Assembly: GCA_945859605.1 (NCBI GenBank)
Contig: OX243811.1
Span: 67,824,585 to 67,888,584, forward strand
Length of the DNA: 64,000 nt
Direction: 5' to 3'
Origin: Lumbricus rubellus
Taxonomy: Eukaryota > Annelida > Clitellata > Crassiclitellata > Lumbricidae
Under the pieces are notes generated by a model that was given only the letters and a program-made list of their open reading frames with translations, searched no databases and had not been told where the DNA came from. Made by a program: the position numbers and the translations under genes. This document shows positions 63,043 through 64,000 of this stretch, in pieces; the first letter of the stretch is position 1, and each line of letters begins with the position of its first letter.

Positions 63043-64000
63043 GGCGAATAAGAAGATGAAGATGAGAATGATGAGAATGATGATGATATGGATGATGAAG
63101 ATGAGAATGATGATGATATGGATGATGAAGATGAGAATGATGATGATATGGATGATGAAGATGAGAATGATGATGATATGGATGATGAAGATGAGAATGA
63201 TGATGATATGGATGATGAAGATGAGAATGATGATGATATGGATGATGAAGATGAGAATGATGATGATATGGATGATGAAGATGAGAATGATGATGATATG
63301 GATGATGAAGATGAGAATGATGATGATATGGATGATGAAGATGAGAATGATGATGATATGGATGATGAAGATGAGAATGATGATGATATGGATGATGAAG
63401 ATGAGAATGATGATGATATGGATGATGAAGATGAGAATGATGATGATATGGATGATGAAGATGAGAATGATGATGATATGGATGATGAAGATGAGAATGA
63501 TGATGATATGGATGATGAAGATGAGAATGATGATGATATGGATGATGAAGATGAGAATGATGATGATATGGATGATGAAGATGAGAATGATGATGATATG
63601 GATGATGAAGATGAGAATGATGATGATATGGATGATGAAGATGAGAATGATGATGATATGGATGATGAAGATGAGAATGATGATGATATGGATGATGAAG
63701 ATGAGAATGATGATGATATGGATGATGAAGATGAGAATGATGATGATATGGATGATGAAGATGAGAATGATGATGATATGGATGATGAAGATGAGAATGA
63801 TGATGATATGGATGATGAAGATGAGAATGATGATGATATGGATGATGAAGATGAGAATGATGATGATATGGATGATGAAGATGAGAATGATGATGATATG
63901 GATGATGAAGATGAGAATGATGATGATATGGATGATGAAGATGAGAATGATGATGATATGGATGATGAAGATGAGAATGATGATGATATGGATGATGAAG
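63043..64000 (+). repeat. Perfect 30-bp array running off the window
   Basis: At least 31 identical copies of GATGATGAAGATGAGAATGA then TGATGATATG, with a slightly different leader near 63050-63090. Two frames stay open to the end (one reads DDEDENDDDM). Confidence 0.97.

Overview
This is animal (eukaryotic) nuclear DNA. Genes are split by GT-AG introns, non-coding sequence is AT-rich, and transposon relics, MITEs and minisatellites are dense. The protein set (mitochondrial phosphatidylserine decarboxylase, intracellular serpin, pantothenate kinase, syntaxin-5, a calmodulin/centrin-like EF-hand protein, an HR96/DAF-12/VDR-type nuclear receptor) is metazoan. Clusters of the palindrome TAGGCCTA recall marine invertebrate deuterostomes such as echinoderms, but that is an impression and the species is unresolved.

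Layout. 1-1.4 kb: 3' end of a PISD-like gene on the + strand, converging on a two-exon serpin (1484-4035, -). 4.2-11.2 kb: a tRNA-derived SINE, a 1.9-kb inverted-repeat element, a decayed second serpin and an almost perfect hairpin. 11.2-25.5 kb: a complete seven-exon pantothenate kinase gene (-), whose introns hold LINEs, a mariner, a MITE and several minisatellites. 28.9-37.4 kb: a complete ten-exon syntaxin-5 gene (-), with different tandem repeats in most introns. 37.8-41.7 kb: hAT-type MITEs and a TA-flanked inverted-repeat element. 42.0-45.9 kb: a five-exon EF-hand gene (-) with a Gly/Ala tract inside its first EF-hand. 46.5-51.4 kb: three more DNA elements and an 18-bp-based array. 52.5-55.8 kb: a four-exon nuclear receptor (-). 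57-60 kb: an 80-bp satellite. 60-64 kb: purine-rich simple repeats ending in a perfect 30-bp array that runs off the window.

The genes are unrelated in pathway, although PISD (phosphatidylethanolamine synthesis) and PANK (CoA synthesis) both serve lipid metabolism. Exon models were built by joining GT/AG sites so that phase is kept and the protein matches the family. All four long minus-strand models close exactly in frame.

The most unusual structure is in the pantothenate kinase gene. Tandem arrays there are made of the gene's own exon edges: 15 copies of the exon-5 splice donor, 10 copies of the exon-2 splice acceptor, and decayed copies of the exon-4 acceptor edge. These look like minisatellites seeded at splice junctions, and they create large sets of competing splice sites.
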